This document shows, in pieces, positions 7,853-14,490 of a DNA stretch of 17,847 nucleotides (the first letter of the stretch is position 1; each line of letters opens with the position of its first letter). The stretch is from Tardiphaga sp. Lineage in GTDB: Bacteria > Pseudomonadota > Alphaproteobacteria > Rhizobiales > Xanthobacteraceae. The notes under the pieces were generated by a model. The model made no database searches and had not been told where the DNA came from. It was given only the letters and a program-made list of their open reading frames with translations. The position numbers and the translations under genes are program-made. The DNA lies in contig JACMOT010000403.1 in NCBI GenBank assembly GCA_014377915.1, forward strand, positions 1 through 17,847. Direction: 5' to 3'.

Positions 7853-9300
7853 GGCCGGTTGGCCGCGATGGTCTGGCGGTAGAATTCCGCGCTGAGCTTG
7901 GGCGTGCGGCGCTGGCTGTCGAAATCGACATGGTACAGGCCGAAGCGTTTGGCGTAGCCATCGGCCCATTCGAAATTGTCCATCAGGCTCCACAGGAAGT
8001 AGCCTTTCACCGGTACGCCCTCGGCGGTCGCGCGCTGCAGCTGCGTAAGATAGTTGCGCAGATACATGATGCGGTCGAGGTCGATGACGCGGCCGTCGGC
8101 GCTCATCTTATCCGCGCCCGATGTGCCATTCTCGGTGATATAGATCGCCTTGACGTCCCAGTTCCTGGCCAGCAGACGCGGTGCCCAGTACATCGCCTCC
8201 GGGCCCATGCGGAGCCAGTCGGACTCCATATGCGGAAACGAACGCGGGAAGGGCAGCAATGAAAAGCCGTTCGGGTCCTCGGACGCGACCACATAATGCT
8301 GCGGCATATAGACATTGATGCCGACAAAATCGAGCGGCGACGAAATGATCTTCATGTCGTCGGCGGTAAACTTTGGCGCGTTGCGACCGGCATAGGCCAG
8401 GAAAGCGTCAGTGTACCGGCCCTCCAGCATCGCCGTAAGATAGCCGCCGTTCATTTCGCGGGTCGCGATTTCGGCGGCTCGTATATTTTGCGGTGTGGCA
8501 ATCGCCGGGACACAGGCGACGATGTTTTCCGCCGGGCCGACCTTGGTGTCAGCGTGGCCGCTGGCGCGGATCGCCTGAACGGCGAGGCCGTGGCCGAGCA
8601 GCACGTTGTGACGCAACTGGTTGAGTTCGGCCTGTGGCAGTTTCAGGCCGGGTGCCATCTCGACCGGCCCGCTGCCGTAACCGAAATCGATGAAGGTCGC
8701 GCTCTCATTGATGGTGAAGATGTGCTTGACGCGGTCACTGATCTTTTGGGCGACGTAGCCGGCATAGGCGCCGAAGGCCTGAGCGGTGTCGCGCGATTGC
8801 CAACCGCCGACACGGTCCTGCAACGATTGCGGCAGGTCCCAGTGATAGAGTGTGGCGTAGGGGGCGACGCCATTGGCCAGCAATTCGTCCACGAGACGAT
8901 TGTAGAAATCCATTCCCTTCGGATTTGGCTCGCCATTGCCATCGGGAAACACCCGCGGCCACGCGATCGAGAAGCGATAGGCGGTGACGCCCAGCGCCTT
9001 CATCAGCGCGACGTCTTCCTTGTAACGTGTAAAATGGTCGCTGGCATGGTCGCCGTGGTCGTTGCCGTGGATCTTGCCGGGCAAGTGAGCGTAGCGATCC
9101 CAGATCGAAGGGCCGCGGCCTTCGGCCGTCACCGAGCCCTCGATCTGGTAGGCCGAAGTGGCGGTGCCCCACACGAAGTCGGGTGGGAAACGCCGCGAGT
9201 CTGGTGTGATGACGGTGGCTTGCGCGGACGCCACGGCAGGTACGAGCGGTAGCGAGCCAGCGAGTTTGGCGAAATGCCGCCGCGTAAATGAGTGAGGCAC
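7846..9300 (-). CDS. Tat-exported GH1 beta-glucosidase
   Basis: A 484-residue glycoside hydrolase family 1 enzyme hydrolysing beta-glucosides or related disaccharides. The N-terminus is a twin-arginine signal (FTRRHFAKLAG, residues 5-15, then a hydrophobic stretch and cleavage near ASA-QA at 26). Most bacterial GH1 enzymes are cytoplasmic, so export is noteworthy. Motifs include FVWGTATSAYQIEG (42-55), YHWDLPQSLQ (152-161), acid/base region TINES (E199), nucleophile region YITENG (E390), and FLWSLMDNFEW (435-445). The acid/base motif is NES, where nearly all family members have NEP. The start is GTG at 9300 behind CAGGAG with 6-base spacing. No sugar transporter or regulator is adjacent, so the substrate, perhaps plant-derived glucosides, is a guess. 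Confidence 0.95.
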   Translation of the reverse strand: MPHSFTRRHFAKLAGSLPLVPAVASAQATVITPDSRRFPPDFVWGTATSAYQIEGSVTAEGRGPSIWDRYAHLPGKIHGNDHGDHASDHFTRYKEDVALMKALGVTAYRFSIAWPRVFPDGNGEPNPKGMDFYNRLVDELLANGVAPYATLYHWDLPQSLQDRVGGWQSRDTAQAFGAYAGYVAQKISDRVKHIFTINESATFIDFGYGSGPVEMAPGLKLPQAELNQLRHNVLLGHGLAVQAIRASGHADTKVGPAENIVACVPAIATPQNIRAAEIATREMNGGYLTAMLEGRYTDAFLAYAGRNAPKFTADDMKIISSPLDFVGINVYMPQHYVVASEDPNGFSLLPFPRSFPHMESDWLRMGPEAMYWAPRLLARNWDVKAIYITENGTSGADKMSADGRVIDLDRIMYLRNYLTQLQRATAEGVPVKGYFLWSLMDNFEWADGYAKRFGLYHVDFDSQRRTPKLSAEFYRQTIAANRPM

Positions 9301-9449
9301 CAGGTCTCCTGTGGATCGGTCGGAACATGGAACCCTAGCATAGCGATCCGGGATTTGACCTCCCGATGTTGCGGCCCATGGTCCCGGTCAACGATTTGTT
9401 TGAATTTCGCCGGCTAGGGTGACGCGGTCTCATCCTGCCGGAGCGTTTC

Positions 9450-9734
9450 GTGAACGATAGTCTGATTGCCACCTGCCAGCTGTTTCTGATTCCGCTGACC
9501 ATCCTGTTCGCGGCGGTGGGCGTCGCCAATGCGCGTTTCGTCAAACTGCTGGTTTGTCTGCTGGCCACCGCGCTGGCGGGCCTGTGGCTGTATCGCGTCT
9601 GGCTTTGGACCGGACTGTCGATCATCGACCGCCGCACGGGCCTGGGCCTGTCGGGTGGATTCGCTTTGTGCTGGTTGCTGACGCTGCTGCATCAGATCAG
9701 GAGCAGCTTTGGCGGCGGTTATGATCGCCACTGA
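9450..9734 (+). CDS. Small membrane protein of unknown function
   Basis: A 94-residue hydrophobic protein not recognised as a named family. Three likely membrane segments are visible, at about residues 8-24 (TCQLFLIPLTILFAAVG), 31-50 (VKLLVCLLATALAGLWLYRV) and 66-83 (GLSGGFALCWLLTLLHQI), followed by a short charged end. The GTG start is supported by CGGAG with 6-base spacing, and the hydrophobic pattern is coherent, unlike the glutamine-rich antisense frames. It is divergent from the GH1 gene and lies 200 bases before the large membrane protein on the same strand. No function is proposed. Confidence 0.75.
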   Translation: MNDSLIATCQLFLIPLTILFAAVGVANARFVKLLVCLLATALAGLWLYRVWLWTGLSIIDRRTGLGLSGGFALCWLLTLLHQIRSSFGGGYDRH

Positions 9735-9857
9735 GGCGTGATCCGCACGCCACACAAGCCGATAATATGCACGATGTTGCACGGCTTGATTGTGCCGATT
9801 TTCGTCGCGCGAATGCGTAACCACCGTTGATAGTAGCGTCTCACCATTCACGAGTAT

Positions 9858-9875
9858 GGTAGCCGGTTTGCTACC
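9858..9875. other. Short hairpin in the 9735-9934 gap
   Basis: GGTAGC, six bases, then GCTACC forms a 6-bp stem in the 200-base gap between two membrane-protein genes. It lacks a T-run and is not clearly a terminator. Nothing else was recognised in this gap. Confidence 0.3.
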
Positions 9876-9934
9876 GGTCTTTCCGCGACCCGCGGCGCCT
9901 CGCTGGTGACATCTTTACCGGGTGGCTTGCCGCC

Positions 9935-11131
9935 ATGGGAAATGGATGGCGGATCAAGCGAAAGCAATCCGGGCCCCGATGGCAACGAGTGGGAAACCGC
10001 GTGGTAAAATCGAAACAGCGCAATGCCTTGTCGCCGGACTGGCATGAGGGACGGCGTCTTGATGACGTCAAGGCGGATATGGCGGAATTGCTTCCGGCGC
10101 TGGCGATGCTGGACGACGCGGTGGCGGTGACCAAGGGGCCGCGCGCGCCGCGAAGTCGCAAGCGCGGTGTCGCGGAGCCTCGCGCGGCCACGCCCGACGT
10201 CTCATCGCCTGACGCGCTCGCCGCCGAGGCCGCGAGACCGGAATTCGTGATGGCCGATTTTTCCGAACCGTTGATGACGGACGCGGAGCGGTTCGCGGCT
10301 GAGCCGCCGACCGCGCCGGCGCCCGCTGTGCCGGAGCCGCAGGCTTTTCCAGCGCCGGAAATTCCGGCGCCGGTACGCGCCATTCTGGTACGGCCGCGTC
10401 GTACGGTGGGCGATCTGTTCGCCTATTTCGCAGCGATGGCGCTAGCCGCCGTGGCCGGCTTCTTCAGCGTGTCGGGGATGGCCGAGATTTTTCCCGGTGC
10501 GCCGCTCGAGGTGATGGTGCTGGCCGGTACGATGGAAGTCGGCAAGCTGGTGATCGCCGGCTGGCTTGCGGCGCATTGGCGCGATATCGGCTGGAATCTG
10601 CGCGCGATGCTGTCGGTGCTGGTGGTTGGACTGGCGCTGATCAATGGCATCGGCGTGTTCGGTCGGCTGGTCGAGGCGCATGTCGGTGTTGTCAGCCAGG
10701 CGCAGTCGCAGGTCACCGAGAAGATCGAGACGTCGGAGGTGCGCATCAACGCCCAGGTGACCGCGGTCGCCGACCTCGACCGCCGCATCGCGCAGATCGA
10801 CGGCGCCATCGACGAGGCCACGCGGCGCGGCCGCGTCAATGCCGCGATGTCATTGGCCGAGCAGCAGCGCAAGGCCCGTGAGGCCCTGGTGCAGCAGCGC
10901 GGTAACGAAGCCAATACGCTGACGACCATGCGAACGCAGCGCGCGGCGTTGTCGGGAGAGCGGGCGCACGCCGAGGCGGCTGCCGGGCCGGTGCGTTATC
11001 TGGCGACGCTGGCCGGCACCGATACCGAGACCGCGGTGCGCTGGCTGATCCTGCTGATGGTGCTGTGCTGCGATCCGGCGGCCATTGCGCTGACCATTGC
11101 CGCCTCAGGCCGCGGCAATGCCACGGCCTGA
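9935..11131 (+). CDS. Unknown four-TM membrane protein with long coiled coil, phage-like membrane module
   Basis: A 398-residue protein without a standard name. Regions in order are a basic N-terminus (1-80), an acidic/Pro-Ala-rich linker (about 85-148), three membrane segments at about 160-181, 190-212 and 222-245, a predicted coiled coil at about 252-350 with many Gln, Glu, Arg and Ala, and a last membrane segment at 367-388. The motifs GFFSVSGMAEIFPGA and VMVLAGTMEVGKLVIAGWLA resemble, from memory, the FSV.G...IF.GA...V..M...E.GKL..A.WL pattern of coiled-coil membrane proteins of large tailed phages. Both ends of the coil are membrane-anchored, so it would loop out on one side. The start is uncertain: the ATG at 9935 has a poor SD, while GTG at 10001 has GGGA nearby. 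No phage genes are beside it. Confidence 0.85.
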   Translation: MGNGWRIKRKQSGPRWQRVGNRVVKSKQRNALSPDWHEGRRLDDVKADMAELLPALAMLDDAVAVTKGPRAPRSRKRGVAEPRAATPDVSSPDALAAEAARPEFVMADFSEPLMTDAERFAAEPPTAPAPAVPEPQAFPAPEIPAPVRAILVRPRRTVGDLFAYFAAMALAAVAGFFSVSGMAEIFPGAPLEVMVLAGTMEVGKLVIAGWLAAHWRDIGWNLRAMLSVLVVGLALINGIGVFGRLVEAHVGVVSQAQSQVTEKIETSEVRINAQVTAVADLDRRIAQIDGAIDEATRRGRVNAAMSLAEQQRKAREALVQQRGNEANTLTTMRTQRAALSGERAHAEAAAGPVRYLATLAGTDTETAVRWLILLMVLCCDPAAIALTIAASGRGNATA

Positions 11132-11134
11132 CGC

Positions 11135-11153
11135 CGCCGGCGTTATGCCGGCG
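11135..11153. terminator. Bidirectional terminator-like hairpin between convergent genes
   Basis: CGCCGGC, a GTTAT loop and GCCGGCG give a perfect 7-bp GC stem just after the membrane-protein stop and spanning the stop of the glutathione transferase gene. A second imperfect dyad (11107-11129, AGGCCGCGGCA/TGCCACGGCCT) lies in the end of the upstream gene. No T-tracts are present. Confidence 0.5.
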
Positions 11154-12018
11154 TGCCGATCTTGTCCTGCGTCCTGGTGTCGAAATCGCCGGCATCGTGG
11201 CGCTCGTGCAACTGGCCGGCGGGATCGCCGGTGACCCGGTTGACCATGCGGCCGCGCTTCACCGCAGGTCGCGCGGCGATCGCCGCGGTCCAGCGCTGCA
11301 GGTTGGTGTAGCTCTGGACGTCGAGGAATTCCGCGGATTCACCGTACAGCAAGCCCTGCAGCAGGCCGCCATACCAGGGAAACACCGCGATGTCGGCGAT
11401 CGAGTAGTCGCTGCCGCCGAGAAATTCATGATCGGCGAGGCGACGGTCGAGCACGTCGAGCTGGCGCTTGGTCTCCATGGCAAAGCGGTCGATGGCGTAT
11501 TCGATCTTGGTCGGCGCGTACGCATAGAAATGGCCGAAGCCGCCGCCGAGATACGGCCCGCTGCCCATCTGCCAGAACAGCCAGGACAGGGCCTCGGTGC
11601 GCGCCGCCAGTTCGGTCGGCAGGAAGGCGGCGAATTTTTCCGCGAGATACAGCAGGATCGCGCCGGATTCGAACACCCGGATCGGCGCCGCGGCACTGCG
11701 GTCCAGCAGCGCCGGGATCTTCGAATTCGGATTGACCTCGACGAAGCCGGAGCCGAACTGCGCGCCGGTATTGATGCGGATCAGCCAGGCGTCGTATTCG
11801 GCCCCGCTGTGGCCGAGTGCCAGCAGTTCTTCGAGCAGGATCGTGACCTTCTGGCCATTGGGCGTCGCCAGCGAATAAAGCTGCAGCGGGTGCTTGCCGA
11901 CCGGAAGCACTTCGTCATGCGTGGCGCCGGCCACCGGACGGTTGATATTGGCGAATTTGCCGCCGTTTTCCTTGTTCCAGGTCCAGACTTTGGGCGGTGT
12001 ATAAAGGGCATCGGTCAT
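11143..12018 (-). CDS. yghU: YghU-type glutathione S-transferase / disulfide-bond oxidoreductase (Nu class)
   Basis: A 291-residue cytosolic protein closely resembling E. coli YghU (about 288 residues) over its whole length, including the N-terminal extension VWTWNKENGGKFANINRPV and the end QLHERHDAGDF. Nu-class enzymes use bound glutathione to reduce disulfide bonds and show peroxidase activity. The thioredoxin-like domain has LYSLATPNGQK with T52 and N54 at the glutathione-thiol contact positions and VNPNSKIPAL with the cis-Pro. The helical domain includes LGGGFGHFYAYAPTKIEYAI. ATG at 12018 has GGAG about 6 bases upstream. It is divergent from a truncated haemoglobin gene, which fits a redox/nitrosative-stress theme (inference). 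Confidence 0.96.
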   Translation of the reverse strand: MTDALYTPPKVWTWNKENGGKFANINRPVAGATHDEVLPVGKHPLQLYSLATPNGQKVTILLEELLALGHSGAEYDAWLIRINTGAQFGSGFVEVNPNSKIPALLDRSAAAPIRVFESGAILLYLAEKFAAFLPTELAARTEALSWLFWQMGSGPYLGGGFGHFYAYAPTKIEYAIDRFAMETKRQLDVLDRRLADHEFLGGSDYSIADIAVFPWYGGLLQGLLYGESAEFLDVQSYTNLQRWTAAIAARPAVKRGRMVNRVTGDPAGQLHERHDAGDFDTRTQDKIGTPA

Positions 12019-12191
12019 GAAGGGCTCCGGAGCGTCTGGATGATCGGGCAGGGCGCGCCGACCAGGGTGGTTGTGTTAGGCGAAGCTAGTGTCTGTTGCC
12101 AGACCGCGAAAGTCGCGATGACGCTTGCGTGACCCGCGGGATGCGCGGCGCAGCGGTTGTGCCGAAGCGCCGCACGGCCTACATCGCGGTC

Positions 12192-12611
12192 ATGAGCGAA
12201 ACTCCTTCCGCCCTGCATGAAGCCCATCCCGAGATCACCGAGGAAGCGATCGCGCTTCTGGTGCGAACTTTTTATGGCCGGGCCCGCGAGGACGATCTGA
12301 TCGGCCCGATCTTCAATGGCGCGGTGGCGGATTGGGAGCACCACCTCAGCCAGATCGCCGATTTCTGGTCGTCGATGCTGCTGCGGACCGGGCGTTATGA
12401 CGGCCGCCCGATGCGGCCGCATCTGCGGCTGCCACTCCAGCCTGAGCATTTTGACCGCTGGCTGCTGCTGTTTGAACGTACCGTGAGGGAAATCTTCAGC
12501 GCCGACGTGGCCGACGCCTTCATCCTGCGGGCAAGGCGCGTCGCCGACGGCTTCGAGATGGGCATCGCCACCACCCGCGGCGAGATCGCGCGGCCGCGCC
12601 ACAGCGTTTGA
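12192..12611 (+). CDS. Group III truncated haemoglobin
   Basis: A small haem protein of 139 residues, taking the ATG at 12192 as start. The frame is open further upstream to an ATG at 12096, but the extra residues are basic and unlike globin, while MSETPSALHEAHPEITEEAI begins like the family. Globin marks are TFYGRAREDDLIGPIF (B helix Phe-Tyr, F27/Y28), HHLSQIADFWSSMLL (E helix, W59) and PHLRLPLQPEHFDRW with H77 as the likely proximal haem ligand. Group III globins such as Campylobacter Ctb bind O2 or NO and are linked to NO or oxygen handling. The SD is weak. It is divergent from yghU over a 173-base spacer that should hold both promoters, though none stands out. Confidence 0.92.
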   Translation: MSETPSALHEAHPEITEEAIALLVRTFYGRAREDDLIGPIFNGAVADWEHHLSQIADFWSSMLLRTGRYDGRPMRPHLRLPLQPEHFDRWLLLFERTVREIFSADVADAFILRARRVADGFEMGIATTRGEIARPRHSV

Positions 12612-12622
12612 GCCGCTGTCCG

Positions 12623-12682
12623 GCGCAATCGCGCAGCGTATTGCGCTGGCCGGCGGCGGATGATGCCCTCGGCTGATCCGCC
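12623..12682. terminator. Two hairpins between the globin and serA 3' ends
   Basis: GCGCAAT (12623-12629) pairs with ATTGCGC (12640-12646), and GGCGGAT (12655-12661) pairs with ATCCGCC (12676-12682). Each has a 7-bp stem. They lie between convergent genes and probably end transcription from both sides. Without T-runs this remains a structural guess. Confidence 0.45.
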
Positions 12683-12690
12683 GTGTGGCC

Positions 12691-13938
12691 TCAGTCAGCC
12701 TCATACAGCAGCCGCGCCCGAATGGTGCCCGGCACAGCGCGCATCGCCTCCAGCACCGCATCGGCATTGACGCCGGCGCCGTCGGTCTCCAGCACCACAT
12801 AGCCGATGCCGCCGCCGGTCTGCAGATATTGCGCGGCGATGTTGACGCCATGGGCCGAGACGATGTCGTTGAGCTTGCCCATCACGCCCGGCACGTCGCC
12901 ATGAATGTGGATGAAGCGGGTACCGCTTGGTCGCGGCGGCAGCTGCACGCCGGGGAAATTGACCGCGCCCATGGTCGAGCCGACATCGGAATATTCCACC
13001 AGTTTTCGCGTCACCTCGGCGCCAATGCGGTCCTGCGCCTCCTCGGTGGAGCCGCCGACATGCGGCGTCAGGATCACGTTGGGCAGGCCCTGCAACGGCG
13101 TCACCAGCTTGTCGGTGTTCGACGCCGGCTCAACCGGAAACACGTCGATCGCGGCCCCCGCAAGCTTGCCGGCGCGCATCGCCGTAGCCAGCGCGTCGAG
13201 GTCGACCACGGTGCCGCGGCTGTTGTTGATCAGAATGCCGTCGTCCTTCATCAGCGCGATCTCGCGGGCGCCGATCATGCCGGCGGTCTGCGCCGTCTCC
13301 GGCACGTGCAGAGAGACCACGTCGCTCATCGCCAGCAGCTCGTCGAGGCTGGCGGTCGGCTCGGTATTGCCGTGGCGCAGCCGGTCCGACAGGTCGAAGA
13401 ACACCGTGCGCATCCCCATCGCCTCGGCGAGATTGGAGAGCTGCGAACCGATATTGCCATAGCCGACAATGCCCAGCGTCTTGCCGCGCATCTCGCGGCT
13501 GCCGTCGGCCGACTTGTCCCAGCCGCCGGCATGGGCCGCGACCGAGCGCGGCACGATCCGGCGCAGCAGCATCACGATCTCGCCGATGGTCAGTTCGGCG
13601 ACGCTGCGGGTATTGGCGAACGGGGCGTTGAACACCGGGATGCCGCGGCGGCGCGCCGCCTCGAGATCGATCTGGTTGGTGCCGACCGAGAAGCAGCCGA
13701 CCGCGAGCAGCCGATCGGCGGCCTCGAGGATGTCGTCGGTGACGTTGCTGCGCGAGCGGATGCCGAGCAGATGGACGCCCTTGACCGCCTCCTTCAGCGC
13801 CGCCGGCGACAGCGCCTTGGGGTGGCGTTCCACCGTCGCGTAGCCGTTATCGGCGAACATCGCGACCGCGCTGTCATTGATGCCTTCCAGCAGCAGGATG
13901 CGAATCTTGTCTTTGGGCAGTGAAAGGCGGGTGATCAT
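12691..13938 (-). CDS. serA: D-3-phosphoglycerate dehydrogenase, short E. coli-type with C-terminal ACT domain
   Basis: The enzyme oxidises 3-phosphoglycerate to 3-phosphohydroxypyruvate with NAD+, the first step of serine synthesis, in the cytosol. Its 415 residues match the short E. coli-type SerA (about 410), without the extra ASB domain of the longer enzyme. NAD-binding GYGNIG is at 159-164, with catalytic R241 (NNSRGTVVD), E270 (FPVEP) and H293 (TPHVGGST). The ACT domain covers about 341-415 (FIHIHGDVPGVMGKLNDI), with GVNIAAQYLQ and the ending TIRARLLY as in E. coli. At the serine-binding site the His is kept (H346) and the GVN Asn is kept (N366), but the loop reads HGD where E. coli has HEN, so feedback by serine may differ. 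Start ATG 13938 has AGGA upstream. Confidence 0.95.
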   Translation of the reverse strand: MITRLSLPKDKIRILLLEGINDSAVAMFADNGYATVERHPKALSPAALKEAVKGVHLLGIRSRSNVTDDILEAADRLLAVGCFSVGTNQIDLEAARRRGIPVFNAPFANTRSVAELTIGEIVMLLRRIVPRSVAAHAGGWDKSADGSREMRGKTLGIVGYGNIGSQLSNLAEAMGMRTVFFDLSDRLRHGNTEPTASLDELLAMSDVVSLHVPETAQTAGMIGAREIALMKDDGILINNSRGTVVDLDALATAMRAGKLAGAAIDVFPVEPASNTDKLVTPLQGLPNVILTPHVGGSTEEAQDRIGAEVTRKLVEYSDVGSTMGAVNFPGVQLPPRPSGTRFIHIHGDVPGVMGKLNDIVSAHGVNIAAQYLQTGGGIGYVVLETDGAGVNADAVLEAMRAVPGTIRARLLYEAD

Positions 13939-14240
13939 GGCAGGTATCCTGAGGCGTCCGCGGGCGCGGCATGGGCTGGCATTCTGCTTTCACGGCGGCG
14001 GGAAATTGGCAAGGGCGCTGACAGGGGGACAGTCATGTGGCGAAGGGCTCCAATCGGGGTTTCAGCCGGCGAATCGGCGCTCCCGTGACGGCCGCGGGCG
14101 TCGCCTCTCGTCCTACCTCGATCACGCCTCACGAAGCTGCCCGGACGGTATGATGTTGATTACGATCAGGGCGATGAAGGCGTGAAGCGGCATAGGAAAA
14201 CATGCCGAAACGGGGCGTGCGCCTCCTTGCGGATTCTTTC
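13939..14240. other. Intergenic region upstream of serA and ribH2; no gene seen
   Basis: About 300 bases separate the divergent serA and ribH2 transcription units. Short open frames here look like chance. A small hairpin CGGCAT(14188-14193)/ATGCCG(14202-14207) is the only local structure noticed. It must contain the serA promoter, but no convincing -35/-10 pair was found. Confidence 0.4.
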
Positions 14241-14270
14241 TTGACGGCCGCTCGGGATACCATGCACGAT
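14241..14270 (+). promoter_or_regulatory. Candidate promoter of the FMN riboswitch/ribH2 transcript
   Basis: TTGACG (14241-14246), an 18-base spacer and CACGAT (14265-14270) form a plausible sigma-70 pair with a strong -35 and weak -10. The predicted start of transcription, about 7 bases on, falls at 14276-14278, exactly where the first strand of riboswitch helix P1 begins. That agreement is the main support. Confidence 0.5.
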
Positions 14271-14275
14271 GACGA

Positions 14276-14413
14276 CGTTCTCAGGGCAGGGTGAAACTCC
14301 CTACCGGCGGTATGCAATCATGGTTGCGAGCCCGCGAGCGCCTTCCAGTTGAAGGGTCAGCAGATCAGGTGAGATGCCTGAGCCGACGGTTAAAGTCCGG
14401 ATGAAAGAGAACG
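14276..14413 (+). promoter_or_regulatory. FMN riboswitch (RFN element)
   Basis: The conserved RFN blocks are plain: AGGGCAGGGTGAAACTCCCT, ACCGGCGGTATG, AGCCCGCGAGCGC, GGTCAGCAGATCAGGTGAGA, GCCGACGGTTAAAGTCCGGA and TGAAAGAGAA, in the right order and spacing. Helix P1 closes between CGTTCTC (14276-14282) and GAGAACG (14407-14413). FMN binding normally switches the downstream riboflavin gene off. It precedes a type II lumazine synthase gene, an arrangement known for RibH2 in Brucella and other Rhizobiales. The expression platform downstream is listed separately. Confidence 0.97.
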
Positions 14414-14482
14414 CGCGAGTTCGCATCCGCATGATGCGAGCATGCGCGTGATTGCCTTGGGTGACGTGTCTAGAACCCAAGG
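14411..14482 (+). promoter_or_regulatory. Riboswitch expression platform with SD-sequestering hairpin
   Basis: Hairpin A: ACGCGC (14411-14416) pairs with GCGCGT (14444-14449) around TCGCAT/ATGCGA (14421-14426, 14434-14439). Its left strand shares three bases with the 3' strand of riboswitch P1. Hairpin B: CCTTGGGT (14455-14462) pairs perfectly with ACCCAAGG (14475-14482) over a 12-base loop, and its right strand covers most of the AAGGAG SD of ribH2 (14479-14484). This points to control of translation initiation rather than termination. The switching logic is inferred. Confidence 0.65.
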
Positions 14483-14490
14483 AGACCAAC

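Noticed and set aside
8296..9252. A 318-codon open frame antisense to the GH1 gene
   Set aside because: It has no motif and no SD of note, and the other strand has complete GH1 motifs.
9414..9851. A 145-codon Gln-rich frame antisense to the small membrane protein
   Set aside because: The plus-strand frame has an SD, a GTG start and three hydrophobic segments. The antisense frame is low-complexity polar sequence mirrored from hydrophobic codons.
11065..12132. A 355-codon open frame antisense to yghU
   Set aside because: It overlaps the end of the membrane-protein gene and all of the clearly conserved YghU, and its composition is shadow-like.
12096..12191. Upstream extension of the globin frame
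   Set aside because: These 32 codons give a basic, non-globin segment. The ATG at 12192 begins the family-like sequence.
12685..13923. A 412-codon open frame antisense to serA
   Set aside because: The opposite strand encodes a full SerA with all catalytic residues. The antisense product is a His/Arg/Gly-rich shadow.
13939..14317. Short frames upstream of and inside the FMN riboswitch
   Set aside because: They overlap conserved riboswitch RNA or lack SD and recognisable sequence.
14452..14490. Earlier in-frame ATG for ribH2
   Set aside because: It would place the SD hairpin inside the coding region. The GTG at 14491 has a perfect AAGGAG at the right distance.
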